Source: Streptomyces formicae (GTDB lineage Bacteria > Actinomycetota > Actinomycetes > Streptomycetales > Streptomycetaceae). From it: DNA of 64,000 nucleotides. The translations under genes and the position numbers were made by a program. Each line of letters begins with the position of its first letter. Position 1 is the first letter of the stretch. Under the pieces are notes generated by a model that saw only the letters and a program-made list of their open reading frames with translations, was not told the DNA's origin and searched no databases. Where the stretch lies: NCBI RefSeq assembly GCF_002556545.1, contig NZ_CP022685.1:2418001-2482000 (forward strand), read 5' to 3'. Positions 8,451 to 17,888 of the stretch are shown piece after piece.

Positions 8451-9953
8451 CTATCCCTCACGGTCCGAACGCGCGTGCAGCCGGTTCGCCGTGTGGATGG
8501 CGCGCAGGACGGCGGCGGCCTTGTTGCGGCACTCGGTGTCCTCGGCGACGGGGTCGGAGTCGGCGACCACACCCGCCCCCGCCTGCACGTACGCCGTGCC
8601 CTCGCGGAGCAGGGCGGTGCGGATGGCGATCGCGGTGTCGGAGTCGCCCGCGAAGTCGAGGTAGCCGACGCAGCCGCCGTACAGGCCGCGCCGGGAGGGC
8701 TCCAGCTCGTCGATGATCTGCATCGCGCGGGGCTTGGGGGCACCGGAGAGGGTGCCCGCCGGGAAGCAGGCGGTGAGCACGTCGAAGGCGGTGCGTCCCC
8801 CGGCGACCCGGCCGGTGACGGTCGACACGATGTGCATGACGTGCGAGTACTTCTCGACGGACATGAAGTCGACGACCTCGACGGATCCCGGCTCGCAGAC
8901 CCGGCCCAGGTCGTTGCGGCCCAGGTCGACGAGCATGAGGTGCTCGGCGCGCTCCTTGGGGTCGGCGAGCAGTTCCTCGGCGAGCGCCTGGTCCTCCTGC
9001 GGGGTGGCGCCCCGGTGCCGGGTCCCCGCGATGGGGTGCACCATGGCGCGCCCGTCCTCGACCTTGACGAGGGCCTCGGGCGAGGAGCCGACCACGTCGA
9101 ACCCGTCGAAGCGGAAGAGGTACATGTACGGCGAGGGGTTGGTGGCCCGCAGCACCCGGTAGACGTCCAGCGCGCTTGCCGTACACGGGGTTTCGAACCG
9201 CTGCGAGGGCACGACCTGGAAGGCCTCACCGGCCCGGATGCGCTCCTTGATGTCCTCGACGGCCTCCTGGTACTGCTCGCCGCCCCACAGCGCGGTGTAC
9301 ACGGGCAGTTCGGAGGGCGGCAGGGCGGCGGGGGGCTGGGAGACGGGCCGGGAGAGGTCGGCCTCCATGGCGTCGAGCCGGGCGACCGCGTCGGCGTACG
9401 CCTCGTCGACGCCGGTGTCGAGGTCGTTGTGGTTGATCGCGTTGGCGATCAGCAGGACCGAGCCGTCCCAGTGGTCGAGTACGGCGAGGTCGCTGGTGAG
9501 CAGCATGGTCAGCTCGGGGAGCCGCAGGTCGTCCCGCTCCCCCGGGCCGATCTTCTCCAGGCGGCGCACGATGTCGTAGCCGAGGTAGCCGACCATGCCG
9601 CCGGTGAAGGGCGGCATCCCGGCCGCCAGGTCGCGCGGGGTGTGCAGGAGTTCGACGGTGGCGCGCAGCGCGGCGAGCGGGTCGCCCGACGTGGGGACGC
9701 CGACGGGCGGGGTGCCGAGCCAGTGGGCCTCGCCGTCGCGGGCGGTGAGGGTGGCGGCGCTGCGGACACCGACGAAGGAGTAGCGGGACCAGGAACGGCC
9801 GTTCTCCGCGGACTCGAGGAGGAAGGTGCCCGGACGCTCGGCGGCGAGCTTGCGGTAGAGGCCGACGGGGGTGTCGCCGTCCGCGAGGAGCCTGCGGCTG
9901 ACGGGGAGCACGCGGCGGTCGGCCGCCAGCTTGCGGAAGGTCTCGAGGTCCAT
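8451..9953 (-). CDS. trpE: Anthranilate synthase component I
   Basis: Converts chorismate and ammonia (from a glutamine amidotransferase partner, not in this window) to anthranilate, the committed step to tryptophan. The 500-residue protein shows the N-terminal feedback element 'LLESAE' (residues 45-50), which binds tryptophan in characterised enzymes, and the C-terminal chorismate-binding motifs '[10 protein letters not shown]', '[11 protein letters not shown]' and '[13 protein letters not shown]'. The ATG is preceded by TAGGGT 8 nt upstream, which also contains the hisI stop codon. This predicts a leaderless trpE transcript beside read-through from hisI. Confidence 0.95.
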   Translation of the reverse strand: MDLETFRKLAADRRVLPVSRRLLADGDTPVGLYRKLAAERPGTFLLESAENGRSWSRYSFVGVRSAATLTARDGEAHWLGTPPVGVPTSGDPLAALRATVELLHTPRDLAAGMPPFTGGMVGYLGYDIVRRLEKIGPGERDDLRLPELTMLLTSDLAVLDHWDGSVLLIANAINHNDLDTGVDEAYADAVARLDAMEADLSRPVSQPPAALPPSELPVYTALWGGEQYQEAVEDIKERIRAGEAFQVVPSQRFETPCTASALDVYRVLRATNPSPYMYLFRFDGFDVVGSSPEALVKVEDGRAMVHPIAGTRHRGATPQEDQALAEELLADPKERAEHLMLVDLGRNDLGRVCEPGSVEVVDFMSVEKYSHVMHIVSTVTGRVAGGRTAFDVLTACFPAGTLSGAPKPRAMQIIDELEPSRRGLYGGCVGYLDFAGDSDTAIAIRTALLREGTAYVQAGAGVVADSDPVAEDTECRNKAAAVLRAIHTANRLHARSDREG

Positions 9954-9961
9954 GGGAGCAG

Positions 9962-9967
9962 ACCCTA
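9962..9967 (-). promoter_or_regulatory. -10 hexamer of a predicted leaderless trpE promoter
   Basis: Minus-strand TAGGGT, 8 nt from the trpE ATG at 9953. Its TAG is the hisI stop codon. Start-site distance implies transcription would begin at or beside the ATG. No good -35 is visible. Confidence 0.5.
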
Positions 9968-10351
9968 CTGACCGGGCGCGGCCGTGTGGGACACGGGAAG
10001 CACGTCGGTGTCGAAGCAGGTGCGGGTGCCGGTGTGGCAGGCCGCGCCGACCTGGTCGACCTGGACGAGGACGGTGTCCGCGTCGCAGTCCAGGGCCACC
10101 TCCTTGACGTACTGGAAGTGGCCGGAGGTGTCGCCCTTGACCCAGTACTCCTGGCGGCTGCGCGACCAGTAGGTGCAGCGGCCCGTGGTCAGGGTGCGGT
10201 GCAGCGCCTCGTCGTCCATCCAGCCGAGCATCAGCACCTCACCGGTGTCGTACTGCTGGGCGATGGCGGGGACGAGCCCGTCGGCGCCGCGCTTCAGGCG
10301 CGCGGCGATCTCCGGGTCGAGGCTGCTGCTGGGCGGGGGAACGCTGGTCAT
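9965..10351 (-). CDS. hisI: Phosphoribosyl-AMP cyclohydrolase
   Basis: Third step of histidine synthesis: opens the purine ring of phosphoribosyl-AMP. The 128-residue, zinc-dependent protein has '[16 protein letters not shown]', '[19 protein letters not shown]', the metal-binding 'DCDADTVL' and the C-terminal '[10 protein letters not shown]' cysteines. The monofunctional form (no HisE fusion) is usual in Actinobacteria. ATG at 10351 is preferred over longer in-frame options because the family motif starts soon after it. It lies outside the main his operon, directly upstream of trpE. Confidence 0.95.
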   Translation of the reverse strand: MTSVPPPSSSLDPEIAARLKRGADGLVPAIAQQYDTGEVLMLGWMDDEALHRTLTTGRCTYWSRSRQEYWVKGDTSGHFQYVKEVALDCDADTVLVQVDQVGAACHTGTRTCFDTDVLPVSHTAAPGQ

Positions 10352-10420
10352 GGGCCCATTGTGCCGCGCTCCCCGCCCGCGCCCCGCGTGCGTCCACTGT
10401 CCGGACCGCGTGGGCGGTCG

Positions 10421-10426
10421 TAGGCT
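10421..10426 (+). promoter_or_regulatory. -10 hexamer of a predicted leaderless promoter
   Basis: TAGGCT ends 7 nt before the ATG of the TIGR03085-like gene at 10434; a -35 is not clear. The divergent hisI start is 83 bp away, so this gap must hold both promoters. Confidence 0.45.
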
Positions 10427-10433
10427 GGCTGGC

Positions 10434-11069
10434 ATGTCGACCCATGCCAAGCGTGAACGACTTCTCCTCGCCGATCTGTTGGAGGCGCAGGGCCCCGCGG
10501 CCCCCACCCTGTGCGAGGGCTGGCAGACCCGGGACCTCGCGGCCCACGTGGTGGTGCGTGAGCGCCGCGCGGACGCCGCGGGCGGGCTCCTGATCAAGCA
10601 GCTGGCCGGGCGCCTGGAGCGGGTGCAGGCCGAGTTCGCCGCGAAGCCGTACGAGGAACTGATCCAGTTGATCAGGACGGGGCCGCCGCGCTTCTCGCCC
10701 TTCTCGCTCAAGCAGATCGACGAGGCGTCGAACGCCGTCGAGTTCTACGTGCACACCGAGGACGTCCGCAGGGCCGTGCCCGACTGGACGCCGCGCGAGC
10801 TCGACCCGGTGTTCGCCGACGCCCTCTGGTCCCGTCTGGAGCGCACCGCGCGCCTGGTGGGCCGCAAGGCGCCGACCGGCCTGGTGCTGCGCCGCCCCGA
10901 CGGCAGGACGGCGGTGGCGCACCGGGGGACGCCGGTGGTGACGGTGACCGGTGAGCCCGCCGAGCTGCTGATGTTCGTGTACGGGCGGCAGGACGTCGCC
11001 GATGTGGCCCTGGACGGCGACAAGGACGCGATCGCCACGCTGCACGACTCCAAGCAGCTCGGACTCTAG
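10434..11069 (+). CDS. TIGR03085-like putative metal-binding protein (maleylpyruvate isomerase-like fold)
   Basis: A 211-residue cytosolic protein. The N-terminal part ([16 protein letters not shown]..., '[17 protein letters not shown]', '[10 protein letters not shown]') resembles the MDMPI/DinB-type helical bundle of actinobacterial TIGR03085 proteins, and '[13 protein letters not shown]' is typical of the middle. The C-terminal region resembles an SCP2-like fold ('[17 protein letters not shown]'). Some relatives are mycothiol-dependent enzymes, but this branch has no assigned reaction. Its TAG stop is part of the -10 of the next gene. Confidence 0.75.
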   Translation: MSTHAKRERLLLADLLEAQGPAAPTLCEGWQTRDLAAHVVVRERRADAAGGLLIKQLAGRLERVQAEFAAKPYEELIQLIRTGPPRFSPFSLKQIDEASNAVEFYVHTEDVRRAVPDWTPRELDPVFADALWSRLERTARLVGRKAPTGLVLRRPDGRTAVAHRGTPVVTVTGEPAELLMFVYGRQDVADVALDGDKDAIATLHDSKQLGL

Positions 11070-11072
11070 GAT
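11067..11072 (+). promoter_or_regulatory. -10 hexamer overlapping a stop codon
   Basis: TAGGAT, whose TAG is the stop of the preceding gene, lies 7 nt before the ATG at 11080. This predicts a leaderless transcript for the VOC-family gene. Confidence 0.5.
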
Positions 11073-11079
11073 CCAAGCC

Positions 11080-11475
11080 ATGATCAAAGTGGCCATGGTG
11101 AGTCTCTATGTCGACGATGTCGTCAAGGCTCACGCCTTCTACACGGACGTCCTCGGCTTCGAGACCCGGATGCACGTGGACGGGGGCGGCGGCTTCCCGT
11201 TCGTCACGGTGGGGGCGGCCGGTGCGCAGGGTGACCTGCAGCTGCTCCTGGAGCCGGGCCACGGGCCGATCGCCGAGCCGTACCGCGCGGCGCTGCGGGC
11301 GGCGGACCTGCCGTGCGTCGTCTTCTCGGTCGACGACGTGCGCGCCGAGTACGCCCGCCTCGGCGCACTCGGCGTGACCTTCCCGCAGCCGCCGACGCGG
11401 CAGGGCCCCGTGCTCACCGCGGTGCTCGACGACACGGTCGGCAATCTGGTGCAGATCTCTCAGCCGATCGGCTGA
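11080..11475 (+). CDS. VOC-family (glyoxalase/bleomycin resistance fold) protein
   Basis: A 131-residue protein with the paired beta-alpha-beta-beta-beta layout of VOC enzymes: 'VSLYVDDVVKAHAFYTDVLGF' at the start of the first half, 'CVVFSVDDVRAEYARLGALGV' at the start of the second, and 'AVLDDTVGNLVQISQP' at the end. Family members bind a divalent metal and act as dioxygenases, glyoxalases, epimerases or drug-binding proteins; substrate here is unknown. ATG at 11080 lacks a Shine-Dalgarno sequence and follows TAGGAT by 7 nt, fitting a leaderless mRNA. Confidence 0.85.
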   Translation: MIKVAMVSLYVDDVVKAHAFYTDVLGFETRMHVDGGGGFPFVTVGAAGAQGDLQLLLEPGHGPIAEPYRAALRAADLPCVVFSVDDVRAEYARLGALGVTFPQPPTRQGPVLTAVLDDTVGNLVQISQPIG

Positions 11476-11485
11476 ACTCGCCGCA

Positions 11486-12736
11486 TCAGCGCGGGAGTTC
11501 GGCGCGGCGCAGGGGGCGGGAGCAGAGTCCGATCACGCCGCCCGTCAGGGTGATGACCGCTCCCGTGACGAAGACGGGGCCCGCACCCCAGGCGCCGATC
11601 GCGACACCGGTGAGGGGGTAGCTGAGCGGCGGCACGCCCATGGTGAAGAGGCTGCTCACCGAGGTGACGCGGCCCAGGTAGGCGGGGTCGGTGACCGTCT
11701 GCAGGAGCGCCCCGGCGAGCGCGCCGCCGAGGCCGAGGCACAGCCCCACGAAGAACGCGGCCACCACTCCGGCCGCCACGGACGGCGCGAACGCGAACCC
11801 GCCGAGCGCGACCGCTCCCGGCAGCACCGCCCACGACATCACGAGCCCCGCCCGTGGCACCTGCCGCCGCACGGCGAGCAGCAGCGACGCGGTCCCCGCG
11901 CCCACGCCGAAGCCCGCGAGGATCCACCCCATCCCCGCCGCGCCCCAGCCACGCTCGTCGGCGAGCAGCACGAGGCCCACGTTGACCGGCCCGGCGAAGC
12001 CCATCTCGCTCACCGCGATCGTGACCACCAGTGGGGCGAGGACGCGGTGGCCCCGCACGTACCGCAGCCCGTCGGCCAGTTGGCGCCGCGCGGTGTCCGC
12101 GGCCCCCGCCCGCTCGTCGGGGGCGAGCTCCCGCATCCGTACGGTCATGAGCAGCGGCAGGGACACGGCGAAGAGCACCCCGGCCACCCCGAACCCCGCC
12201 GCGGGCCCGCCCACCGCGACCGCGAGGCCGCCGAGCGGCGCCGAACAGACCGTGGCCACGCGCTGGGCGAGGCCGCGCAGGCCCTGCACCCGGCCGAGCT
12301 GCCCCGGCGCGGTGATGCGCGGCGGCAGGGCGCCCACGCTCGGCAGGAAGAGCGCGTCCACGGCCCCGAAGACGAGGGCGACGGCGGCGAGCACCCAGAT
12401 TCCGGGGGCGGCCACCAGGAGCAGCGCGGCAACCGCGAGGACCACCGCGCAGCGCACCGCGTCGCTGCCGATGACCACGCGGCGGGGGCCGAAGCGGTCG
12501 GCGATGACGCCCCCGCCGAGCATGAGCACCGCGCGCGGCACCGCGCCGACGGCGAGCACGAGCCCGGTCTGCGCCGCGCCGCCGCTGCGGGCCGCGGCCC
12601 AGGACAGCGCCACGAAGTAGACGCTGTCGCCGATCATCGATGCGGTGTAGGCGCCGAGCCAGCGCAGGACGTTGGGGTCGCGGTGGGCGGGGCGTTCGGC
12701 GACGCCGGGGGCCGAGGGTATGCGAGTGGTGGTCAC
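11486..12736 (-). CDS. MFS transporter, probable drug exporter
   Basis: A 416-residue polytopic protein with about 12 membrane helices. Typical MFS motif A is seen in the loop 'GGGVIADRFGPRRVV' between helices 2 and 3. The family exports or imports small molecules driven by the proton gradient. GTG at 12736. It starts 9 nt after the stop of an ArsR-type regulator in the same operon, whose promoter carries a strong palindrome, so expression is probably induced by a ligand of that regulator. The substrate cannot be predicted. Confidence 0.85.
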   Translation of the reverse strand: MTTTRIPSAPGVAERPAHRDPNVLRWLGAYTASMIGDSVYFVALSWAAARSGGAAQTGLVLAVGAVPRAVLMLGGGVIADRFGPRRVVIGSDAVRCAVVLAVAALLLVAAPGIWVLAAVALVFGAVDALFLPSVGALPPRITAPGQLGRVQGLRGLAQRVATVCSAPLGGLAVAVGGPAAGFGVAGVLFAVSLPLLMTVRMRELAPDERAGAADTARRQLADGLRYVRGHRVLAPLVVTIAVSEMGFAGPVNVGLVLLADERGWGAAGMGWILAGFGVGAGTASLLLAVRRQVPRAGLVMSWAVLPGAVALGGFAFAPSVAAGVVAAFFVGLCLGLGGALAGALLQTVTDPAYLGRVTSVSSLFTMGVPPLSYPLTGVAIGAWGAGPVFVTGAVITLTGGVIGLCSRPLRRAELPR

Positions 12737-12745
12737 GGCGGGCCC

Positions 12746-13354
12746 TCAGAAGTTCCGGAACGGGAAGCTGGCCAGGTGCACAGCGACGTTCTCGCGCCCC
12801 TCGGTGTCACCGGCGGCCTCCGCGGCCTTGCCCCGCTCCTCGTACGTCTTGATCAGGGCGTGGATCTCGGTGTTGAGCTCGCTGAGTTCGGCGGAATTGA
12901 GGCGGGCGAGGAAGTCCGACTGGTCGGCCGCCCTGCGCCACTCCTCGCCCCAGGATGCCTGCTGGTCTAGGTAAGTCTCGTACTGCTCACGGTGGTGGGC
13001 GATCAGTGACCTGATGACCGACGCGTGGACGGCGGCGCCTTCCGGGGTGTCCTTGAAGTCCTCGTGGCGAAAGCTCAGAGCCTCCTGCGCTGTGCGCCAC
13101 CACCGCTCCCGCGCGTCCCCGCTCTGAGCGTCGGCCTCCTCGATGAGGCCGTGCTCGGCAAGCTTGCGCAGGTGGTAGCTGACCAGCGAGACGGCCTCGT
13201 CGACCTGCGTCGCGAGCTGCGAGGCGGTCGCAGTACCCGCCACCCGCAGCGTGCCGTAGAGCTTCAGGCGCAACGGGTGCCCGAATGCCTTCAGCGTGCC
13301 GACGTCGGTGATCCGGCGGGTCGCGGGCGGCCGCGACTCCTGCTTGTCGTCCAT
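12746..13354 (-). CDS. ArsR-type winged-helix transcriptional regulator
   Basis: A 202-residue DNA-binding protein. Residues about 14-85 form an ArsR-like winged helix: 'LKAFGHPLRLKLYGTLRV', the helix-turn-helix 'TATASQLATQVDEAVSLVSYH', then 'LRKLAEHGLIEEA'. A C-terminal helical region with aromatic residues probably binds ligand or mediates dimerisation. No cysteine pair for metal sensing is seen. ATG at 13354 is chosen because the winged helix then begins near the N-terminus. It heads an operon with the MFS exporter; the palindrome 24-53 bp upstream is its likely operator. Confidence 0.88.
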   Translation of the reverse strand: MDDKQESRPPATRRITDVGTLKAFGHPLRLKLYGTLRVAGTATASQLATQVDEAVSLVSYHLRKLAEHGLIEEADAQSGDARERWWRTAQEALSFRHEDFKDTPEGAAVHASVIRSLIAHHREQYETYLDQQASWGEEWRRAADQSDFLARLNSAELSELNTEIHALIKTYEERGKAAEAAGDTEGRENVAVHLASFPFRNF

Positions 13355-13377
13355 ACCCCCACCGTAAGTACGAAAGA

Positions 13378-13407
13378 AAAGTTGCGCAATATAAATTGCG
13401 CAACTTT
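13378..13407. promoter_or_regulatory. Palindromic operator for the ArsR-type regulator
   Basis: A perfect 13-bp inverted repeat, AAAGTTGCGCAAT / ATTGCGCAACTTT, with a 4-nt ATAA centre. Each arm itself contains the 8-bp palindrome TTGCGCAA. It lies upstream of the regulator start at 13354 in AT-richer DNA than its surroundings. The geometry fits a dimer of a winged-helix protein. Autoregulation is inferred. Confidence 0.8.
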
Positions 13408-13430
13408 CGCTTCCTAACTCCACGAAGAAG

Positions 13431-13461
13431 AGCCCCGGCTCCCACCAGGGAAACCGGGGCT
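13431..13461 (-). terminator. Terminator of the his operon
   Basis: AGCCCCGG and CCGGGGCT (13431-13438, 13454-13461) with a 15-nt loop, 15 bp beyond the hisF stop. It separates the his operon from the regulator promoter. Confidence 0.65.
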
Positions 13462-13476
13462 CACACCACGCGAGGC

Positions 13477-14232
13477 TCAGCGGACGGGATGCCCCGCCCC
13501 CCGCAGCGTCTCCTTGACCTCGCCGATCCGCAGGTCCCCGAAGTGGAAGACCGAAGCGGCGAGCACCGCGTCCGCGCCCGCCGCGACGGCGGGCGGGAAG
13601 TGCTCCAGGCGGCCCGCGCCGCCCGAGGCGATCACCGGCACCGTGACGTGCTTGCGGACCGCCGAGATCATCTCGATGTCGTAGCCGTCCTTGGTGCCGT
13701 CCGCGTCCATGGAGTTGAGCAGGATCTCGCCCGCGCCCAGCTCGGCGGCCCGGTGCGCCCACTCGACGGCGTCGATCCCGGCGGACTCGCGGCCGCCGTG
13801 GGTCGTGACCTCGAAGCTCCCCGAGGGGGTCCTGCGCGCGTCCACCGAGAGGACGAGCACCTGCCGCCCGAACCGCTCCGCGATCTCGCGGATCAGGTCG
13901 GGGCGCGCGAGGGCGGCCGTGTTCACGCCCACCTTGTCGGCGCCCGCGCGGAGCAGCTTGTCGACGTCCTCCGCGGTGCGCACGCCGCCGCCGACCGTGA
14001 GCGGGATGAAGACCTGCTCGGCGGTGCGGCGGACCACGTCGTAGGTCGTCTCGCGGTTGCCGGAGGAGGCCGTGATGTCCAGGAAGGTGAGCTCGTCGGC
14101 GCCCTCGGCGTCGTACACCTTGGCCATCTCGACGGGGTCGCCCGCGTCCCGCAGGTTCTGGAAGTTGACGCCCTTCACCACGCGGCCGTTGTCCACGTCG
14201 AGGCAGGGGATGACGCGTACGGAGAGGGTCAT
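13477..14232 (-). CDS. hisF: Imidazole glycerol phosphate synthase, cyclase subunit
   Basis: With HisH converts PRFAR plus glutamine-derived ammonia to imidazole glycerol phosphate and AICAR. The 251-residue barrel has both catalytic aspartates in their usual settings, '[15 protein letters not shown]' and '[12 protein letters not shown]', plus '[20 protein letters not shown]' and '[12 protein letters not shown]'. ATG at 14232 overlaps the stop of the RidA-like gene by 4 nt. Last gene of the his operon. Confidence 0.96.
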   Translation of the reverse strand: MTLSVRVIPCLDVDNGRVVKGVNFQNLRDAGDPVEMAKVYDAEGADELTFLDITASSGNRETTYDVVRRTAEQVFIPLTVGGGVRTAEDVDKLLRAGADKVGVNTAALARPDLIREIAERFGRQVLVLSVDARRTPSGSFEVTTHGGRESAGIDAVEWAHRAAELGAGEILLNSMDADGTKDGYDIEMISAVRKHVTVPVIASGGAGRLEHFPPAVAAGADAVLAASVFHFGDLRIGEVKETLRGAGHPVR

Positions 14233-14630
14233 GACGTCTCAGCTCCCCGGTACGCCTCCACCTCGACCTCGACGACCAGGCTGGGGTCGATGAAGCCGGA
14301 GACGATGAGCATCGAGGCGGCGGGGCGCACGTCGTCGAAGAGCTCCTTGTGGGCGCGGCCCACGTCGTCGACGTCGCGCGCGTGCGTGACGTACATGCGG
14401 GTGCGCACCACGTGCTCGCGGCCGAGGCCCAGCTTCTTCAGGGCGTCGAAGGCGACCTGGAAGGCGTTGACCGTCTGCTCGTAGGGCGTGCCCGCGTCTA
14501 TGGAGCCGTTCACCACGGACGTGCAGCCCGCCACCAGGACGAGGCCGTTGGGCAGCTCGACGGCACGGGAGTAGCCGATGGCGTCCTCCCAGGGGCCGCC
14601 CGAGTTCACCCGGCGTACGACGTCGCTCAT
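14229..14630 (-). CDS. RidA/YjgF/YER057c family protein inside the his operon
   Basis: A 133-residue protein of the Rid family, trimeric deaminases that hydrolyse reactive enamine/imine products of PLP enzymes. Recognisable parts are '[14 protein letters not shown]', '[10 protein letters not shown]', '[20 protein letters not shown]', '[21 protein letters not shown]' and '[25 protein letters not shown]'. The arginine in 'VVRTRMYV' is where the catalytic Arg of active RidA lies. It overlaps hisF by ATGA and priA by ATGA, so it is tightly coupled to histidine synthesis. Its substrate is unknown. Confidence 0.9.
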   Translation of the reverse strand: MSDVVRRVNSGGPWEDAIGYSRAVELPNGLVLVAGCTSVVNGSIDAGTPYEQTVNAFQVAFDALKKLGLGREHVVRTRMYVTHARDVDDVGRAHKELFDDVRPAASMLIVSGFIDPSLVVEVEVEAYRGAETS

Positions 14631-15355
14631 GACGAGGCCACCGCGGCGAGCGCCTCTTCGAGGGTGAACGCCTTCGCGTACAGCGCCTTGCCGACGATCG
14701 AGCCCTCGACGCCCTGCGGGACCAGCTCGGCGATGGCGCGCAGGTCGTCGAGGCTGCTGACCCCGCCGGACGCGACCACGGGACGGTCCGTCGCCGCGCA
14801 GACGCCCCGCAGGAGCTCCAGGTTGGGACCCTGCAGCGTGCCGTCCTTGGCGATGTCGGTGACCACGTAGCGCGCGCAGCCCTCGGCGTTGAGGCGCTCG
14901 ATGGTCTCGTAGAGGTCGCCGCCGTCGCGGGTCCAGCCGCGGCCGCGCAGCGTGGTGCCGCGTACGTCGAGGCCCACCGCGATCTTGTCGCCGTGCTCGG
15001 CGATGACCTTGGCGACCCACTCCGGGGTCTCCAGCGCGGCCGTGCCGAGGTTGACGCGGGTGCAGCCGGTGGCGAGCGCGGCGGCGAGCGTGTCGTCGTC
15101 GCGGATGCCGCCGGACAGCTCGACCTTGATGTCCATGGCGCCCGCGACCTCGGCGATCAGGGAGCGGTTGTCGCCGGTGCCGAACGCGGCGTCCAGGTCG
15201 ACCAGGTGCAGCCACTCGGCGCCCGACCGCTGCCAGGCGAGGGCGGCCTCCATCGGGGAGCCGTAGGACGTCTCCGAGCCGGACTCGCCGTGGACGAGGC
15301 GTACGGCCTGGCCGTCACGGACGTCGACGGCGGGAAGGAGTTCGAGAGTGCTCAC
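14627..15355 (-). CDS. priA: Bifunctional HisA/TrpF isomerase PriA
   Basis: In Actinobacteria one (beta-alpha)8 enzyme performs both the HisA step (ProFAR isomerase) and the TrpF step (PRA isomerase). The 242-residue protein has '[19 protein letters not shown]' with the first catalytic Asp, '[13 protein letters not shown]' and '[14 protein letters not shown]' with the second. No separate trpF is seen in this window, which fits PriA use. GTG at 15355 overlaps the hisH stop. The open frame upstream of 15355 lies inside hisH and is not coding. Confidence 0.94.
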   Translation of the reverse strand: MSTLELLPAVDVRDGQAVRLVHGESGSETSYGSPMEAALAWQRSGAEWLHLVDLDAAFGTGDNRSLIAEVAGAMDIKVELSGGIRDDDTLAAALATGCTRVNLGTAALETPEWVAKVIAEHGDKIAVGLDVRGTTLRGRGWTRDGGDLYETIERLNAEGCARYVVTDIAKDGTLQGPNLELLRGVCAATDRPVVASGGVSSLDDLRAIAELVPQGVEGSIVGKALYAKAFTLEEALAAVASS

Positions 15356-15993
15356 AGGGTTCCGATCCAGTTGGTGAGGAGCTGGGCGCCGGCGTCGCCG
15401 GACTTCTCGGGGTGGAACTGGGTGGCGCTCAGGGCGCCGTTCTCGACGGCCGCCACGAAGGGCTCGCCGTGCGTGGACCAGTGCACGTACGGGGCACGCA
15501 TCACCGGGTTCGCGACTTCGAGGGACCAGGTGTGCACGGCGTAGGAGTGCACGAAGTAGAAGCGCGCGTCGTCGTCCAGGCCCTTGAAGAGCGGGGACCC
15601 CGCCGATGCCTGCACCGTGTTCCAGCCCATGTGCGGCACGATGTCGGCCTTCAGCGGCTCGACGGTGCCGGGCCACTCGTCCAGGCCCTCGGTCTCCACG
15701 CCGTGCTCGATGCCGCGCGCGAAGAGGATCTGCATGCCCACGCAGATGCCCATCACGGGACGGCCGCCGGAGAGCCTGCGCCCGACGATCCAGTCGCCGC
15801 GCGCCTCCTTGAGGCCCTCCATGCAGGCGGCGAAGGCGCCGACGCCGGGGACGAGCAGGCCGTCGGCGTTCATGGCCGTGTCGAAGTCGCGGGTGATCTC
15901 GACGTCGGCGCCCGCGCGCGCGAGGGCGCGCTCGGCGGAGCGGACGTTGCCGAAGCCGTAGTCGAAGACGACGACCTTCTTGGGAGTGCTCAT
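15352..15993 (-). CDS. hisH: Imidazole glycerol phosphate synthase, glutamine amidotransferase subunit
   Basis: Class I glutaminase that feeds ammonia to HisF. The 213-residue protein has the nucleophile Cys in '[13 protein letters not shown]', the oxyanion region '[13 protein letters not shown]', and the His-Glu pair in '[10 protein letters not shown]'. ATG at 15993 gives '[15 protein letters not shown]', the normal N-terminus. It is separated from hisB by a small membrane protein gene. Confidence 0.96.
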   Translation of the reverse strand: MSTPKKVVVFDYGFGNVRSAERALARAGADVEITRDFDTAMNADGLLVPGVGAFAACMEGLKEARGDWIVGRRLSGGRPVMGICVGMQILFARGIEHGVETEGLDEWPGTVEPLKADIVPHMGWNTVQASAGSPLFKGLDDDARFYFVHSYAVHTWSLEVANPVMRAPYVHWSTHGEPFVAAVENGALSATQFHPEKSGDAGAQLLTNWIGTL

Positions 15994-16010
15994 CTCGTGT
16001 ACGCCTCCCG

Positions 16011-16175
16011 TCAGTTCCAGTAGTCCAGCCGCAGGATGCCCGCGGCCAGGCACATCACGGCGCCGATGGAGAGGAGCGTGATGAGGCTCTTGGGCATCCC
16101 CTGCTTGACGAAGGAGATGACGCCGCCGATCAGGAACAGGCCGACGACGATGAGGATGGTGTTCAGACCGGTCAT
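16011..16175 (-). CDS. Small membrane protein in the his operon
   Basis: A 54-residue protein, [15 protein letters not shown]..., with two hydrophobic helices (about 4-23 and 30-46) joined by the short loop 'VKQGMPKS' and ending 'RLDYWN'. It starts 4 nt after the hisB stop and ends 17 nt before hisH, so it is part of the operon. I recall similar small proteins in Streptomyces his operons but know no function. ATG at 16175 is preferred over an in-frame codon at 16220, which lies within hisB and adds only Arg/Pro-rich residues. Confidence 0.75.
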   Translation of the reverse strand: MTGLNTILIVVGLFLIGGVISFVKQGMPKSLITLLSIGAVMCLAAGILRLDYWN

Positions 16176-16179
16176 GGCT

Positions 16180-16773
16180 TTACAGCGCGCCCTTCGTGGA
16201 GGGGAGGATCCCGGCGGCACGCGGGTCGTGCTCCGCGGCGTAGCGCAGGGCGCGGGCCAGGGCCTTGAACTGGCACTCCACGATGTGGTGGGCGTTGCGC
16301 CCGTACGGCACGTGCACGTGCAGGGCGATCTGCGCCTGCGCGACGAAGGACTCCAGGATGTGCCGGGTCATCGTCGTGTCGTACGCGCCGATCATCGGCG
16401 CCATGTTCTCGGGCTCGGTGTGCACCAGGTACGGACGGCCGCTCAGGTCGACGGTCACCTGGGCGAGGGACTCGTCGAGCGGGACCGTGCAGTTGCCGAA
16501 GCGGTAGATGCCCACCTTGTCGCCGAGGGCCTGCTTGAAGGCGGCGCCGAGGGCGAGGGCGGTGTCCTCGATGGTGTGGTGCGAGTCGATGTGCAGGTCG
16601 CCCTCGGTCTTGACCGTGAGGTCGAAGAGGCCGTGGCGGCCGAGCTGGTCGAGCATGTGGTCGTAGAAGCCGACCCCGGTCGACACGTCGACCTTTCCGG
16701 TGCCGTCGAGGTCGATCTCGACGACGACCGACGTCTCCTTGGTGGTTCTTTCGACCCGTCCAACGCGGCTCAT
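16180..16773 (-). CDS. hisB: Imidazoleglycerol-phosphate dehydratase
   Basis: Dehydrates imidazole glycerol phosphate to imidazole acetol phosphate; an Mn2+-dependent 24-mer in known cases. The 197-residue protein has the duplicated metal motifs '[16 protein letters not shown]' and '[16 protein letters not shown]', then '[18 protein letters not shown]'. Monofunctional (no phosphatase fusion), as in other Actinobacteria. ATG at 16773 overlaps the hisC stop by 4 nt. Confidence 0.96.
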   Translation of the reverse strand: MSRVGRVERTTKETSVVVEIDLDGTGKVDVSTGVGFYDHMLDQLGRHGLFDLTVKTEGDLHIDSHHTIEDTALALGAAFKQALGDKVGIYRFGNCTVPLDESLAQVTVDLSGRPYLVHTEPENMAPMIGAYDTTMTRHILESFVAQAQIALHVHVPYGRNAHHIVECQFKALARALRYAAEHDPRAAGILPSTKGAL

Positions 16774-17888
16774 GCGCTCTGCTCCTTCTTCAGTTCGCGT
16801 ACCGCATCGAGGAACGCGTCGTTTTCGGCGGGGGTTCCCGCGGAGACCCGCAGCCACCCGGGCACTCCGTTGTCCCGGACCAGGACGCCCCGGTCGAGGA
16901 TCCGCTGCCACACGGCGTGCGCGGCGCCTTCGCCGTCGAATCGCCCGAACTGCACGAAGTTGGCGTCGGAGTCGGTCACCTCGTAGCCCAGCGCGCGCAG
17001 CTCGGTGACCAGGCGGTCGCGCTCGGCCTTGAGCTGCTCGACGTATCCCAGGAGCGTGTCGGTGTGCTCCAGGGCGGCGAGCGCGGTGGCCTGTGTGACG
17101 GCCGAGAGGTGGTAGGGCAGGCGGACCAGCTGCACCGCGTCGACGACCGCGGGGTCGGCGGCGAGGTAGCCGAGGCGCAGGCCGGCCGCGCCGAACGCCT
17201 TCGACATGGTGCGCGAGACGACGAGGTTCGGCCGCCCCTCGATCAGCGGGAGCAGCGAGTCGCCGTGGCTGAACTCGACGTACGCCTCGTCGATCACGAC
17301 CATCGACGGCTTGGCGGCCTGCGCGGCGTCGTACAGCGCGAGGACCGTCTCGGCGCTCACCGCGTTGCCCGTGGGGTTGTTGGGCGTCGTGATGAAGACG
17401 ACGTCGGGCCGGTGCTCGGCGATGGCCTCGGTGGCGGCGGCCACGTCGATCGTGAAGTCGTCGTGGCGCGGCCCCGAGATCCAGCCGGTGCCGGTGCCGC
17501 GCGCGATCAGGCCGTGCATCGAGTACGAGGGCTCGAAGCCGATGGCCGTGCGCCCGGGACCGCCGAAGGTCTGCAGGAGCTGCTGGATGACCTCGTTGGA
17601 GCCGTTGGCCGCCCACACGTTGGCGAGGGCGACCTCGTGGCCCGCGGTGCGGGTGAGGTAGCGCGCGAGCTCGGTGCGCAGCTCGACGGCGTCCCTGTCG
17701 GGGTAGCGGTTGAGGTCGCGGGCGGCCTCGCGCACCCGCTCCGCGATGCGCTCGACGAGCGGCTCGGGCAGCGGGTAGGGGTTCTCGTTGGTGTTCAGGC
17801 GTACGGGTACGTCGAGCTGGGGCGCACCATAGGGGGACTTGCCGCGCAACTCGTCGCGTACGGGAAGGTCGTCGATCCGGACGTTCAC
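16770..17888 (-). CDS. hisC: Histidinol-phosphate aminotransferase
   Basis: PLP aminotransferase (fold type I) that makes L-histidinol phosphate from imidazole acetol phosphate and glutamate. The 372-residue protein has '[13 protein letters not shown]' near the N-terminus, '[14 protein letters not shown]', '[11 protein letters not shown]' and the PLP lysine in '[17 protein letters not shown]'. GTG at 17888 overlaps the hisD stop (GTGA); an in-frame ATG at 17906 would add six residues and is the alternative. Confidence 0.95.
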   Translation of the reverse strand: MNVRIDDLPVRDELRGKSPYGAPQLDVPVRLNTNENPYPLPEPLVERIAERVREAARDLNRYPDRDAVELRTELARYLTRTAGHEVALANVWAANGSNEVIQQLLQTFGGPGRTAIGFEPSYSMHGLIARGTGTGWISGPRHDDFTIDVAAATEAIAEHRPDVVFITTPNNPTGNAVSAETVLALYDAAQAAKPSMVVIDEAYVEFSHGDSLLPLIEGRPNLVVSRTMSKAFGAAGLRLGYLAADPAVVDAVQLVRLPYHLSAVTQATALAALEHTDTLLGYVEQLKAERDRLVTELRALGYEVTDSDANFVQFGRFDGEGAAHAVWQRILDRGVLVRDNGVPGWLRVSAGTPAENDAFLDAVRELKKEQSA

